Source: MED-G17 sp963991985
Lineage (GTDB): Bacteria; Bacteroidota; Bacteroidia; NS11-12g; UBA9320
Direction of reading: 5' to 3'
DNA length: 31,129 nt
Assembly: GCA_963991985.1 (NCBI GenBank)
Contig: CAXDRX010000017.1
Location: 1-31,129, forward strand
The position numbers and the translations under genes are program-made. Positions 30,975 through 31,129 of the stretch are shown here, in pieces; positions within the stretch are counted from its first letter, which is position 1; each line of letters starts with the position of its first letter. Below the pieces are notes generated by a model. It was not told where the DNA came from, did no database searches, and worked only from the letters and a program-made list of their open reading frames with translations.

Positions 30975-31129
30975 ATGTATAAAAACATTATTGGGATTTT
31001 GGTTCTTTTTGCTATGGTAAGTTTTACCACTAGCTGCAACGAACGAATGGATAAGGACGATCTATTCAAAATCATAAAAAAAGACGGAAAAGGAGATAAA
31101 AATAGAGAAGGCGACAAAGACGGAAAAGG
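30975..31129 (+). CDS. Lipoprotein, 3' end beyond the window
   Basis: An ATG at 30975 opens a frame that runs off the window after 51 codons. Residues 1-20 form a lipoprotein signal peptide, with the lipid-carrying cysteine at 21 (FTTSC). The mature start NERMDKDDL is acidic, like the export signal that sends Bacteroidota lipoproteins to the cell surface. A Lys/Asp/Gly-rich stretch (KKDGKGDKN...) follows. Function unknown. It is divergent from kdsA with 116 bp between starts. Confidence 0.7.
   Translation, partial: MYKNIIGILVLFAMVSFTTSCNERMDKDDLFKIIKKDGKGDKNREGDKDGK

Noticed and set aside
30860..31117. Leftward 85-codon frame opposite the window end
   Set aside because: It lies antisense to the lipoprotein gene and kdsA upstream region, has low-complexity composition and no family features. 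The plus-strand lipoprotein start is far more convincing.

Overview
This 31 kb window is chromosomal DNA from a low-GC member of the Bacteroidota. The lineage call rests on several signals. The gene blocks rpmB-rpmG-DUF4295-ftsY-rimO and rplM-rpsI-rpsB-tsf have the order usual in this phylum. A bacillithiol gene (bshC), an OmpA protein with thrombospondin type 3 repeats and small Bacteroidota-type proteins (DUF4295, DUF5522, DUF3127) are present. Shine-Dalgarno sites are almost absent, and sequences matching the Bacteroidota promoter (TTG, about 19-23 nt, TAnnTTTG) lie just upstream of many starts. I cannot name a genus. I see no tRNA, rRNA, CRISPR array, insertion sequence or prophage; this is mostly core genome with compact, often overlapping genes.

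Layout. 1-4.5 kb: the edge of a possible leftward gene, then a rightward overlapping trio (glutaryl-CoA dehydrogenase, a secreted protein with faint GldN resemblance, a phosphohexomutase), then a leftward LysE-type exporter. 4.6-6.7 kb: a DUF3127 protein, a doubtful antisense small ORF, a strong bidirectional terminator and an OmpA/TSP3 outer-membrane protein. 6.8-11.2 kb: a leftward operon joining ribosomal proteins L28 and L33, DUF4295, FtsY, RimO and BshC. 11.2-16.8 kb: cell-envelope genes, namely a NamZ-type muramidase, a LolC/E-type permease, a DUF5522 microprotein, an unknown protein, a voltage-gated-type K+ channel with a zinc-ribbon tail and an MscS channel. Two start-to-start pairs here are only 19 and 5 bp apart. 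16.8-22.3 kb: RNase HII, a SAM methyltransferase, QueA, a MacB-type permease and a compact DXS. 22.4-25.5 kb: thrS-infC-rpmI-rplT. 25.5-25.8 kb: a 269-bp convergent gap. 25.8-28.2 kb: leftward rplM-rpsI-rpsB-tsf. 28.3-30.9 kb: a three-gene ulosonate (Kdo-like) operon. The window ends inside a lipoprotein gene.

The most unusual item is the ulosonate operon. Its outer genes encode a KdsA-like synthase and a KdsC-like phosphatase. The middle position, where arabinose-5-phosphate isomerase (KdsD: sugar isomerase domain plus two CBS domains) would be expected, holds a TalC/fructose-6-phosphate-aldolase-like domain fused to a clearly KdsD-like CBS pair. The KdsA-like enzyme also departs from the usual sequence at positions that normally hold the pentose phosphate. 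Together these suggest either a different route to the aldose-phosphate precursor of Kdo or a different 3-deoxy-ulosonate. This is inference from sequence and needs biochemical proof.

Several genes use non-ATG starts (rimO GTG; infC, dxs and the methyltransferase TTG). All start choices below were checked against the DNA and against the usual N-termini of the families.
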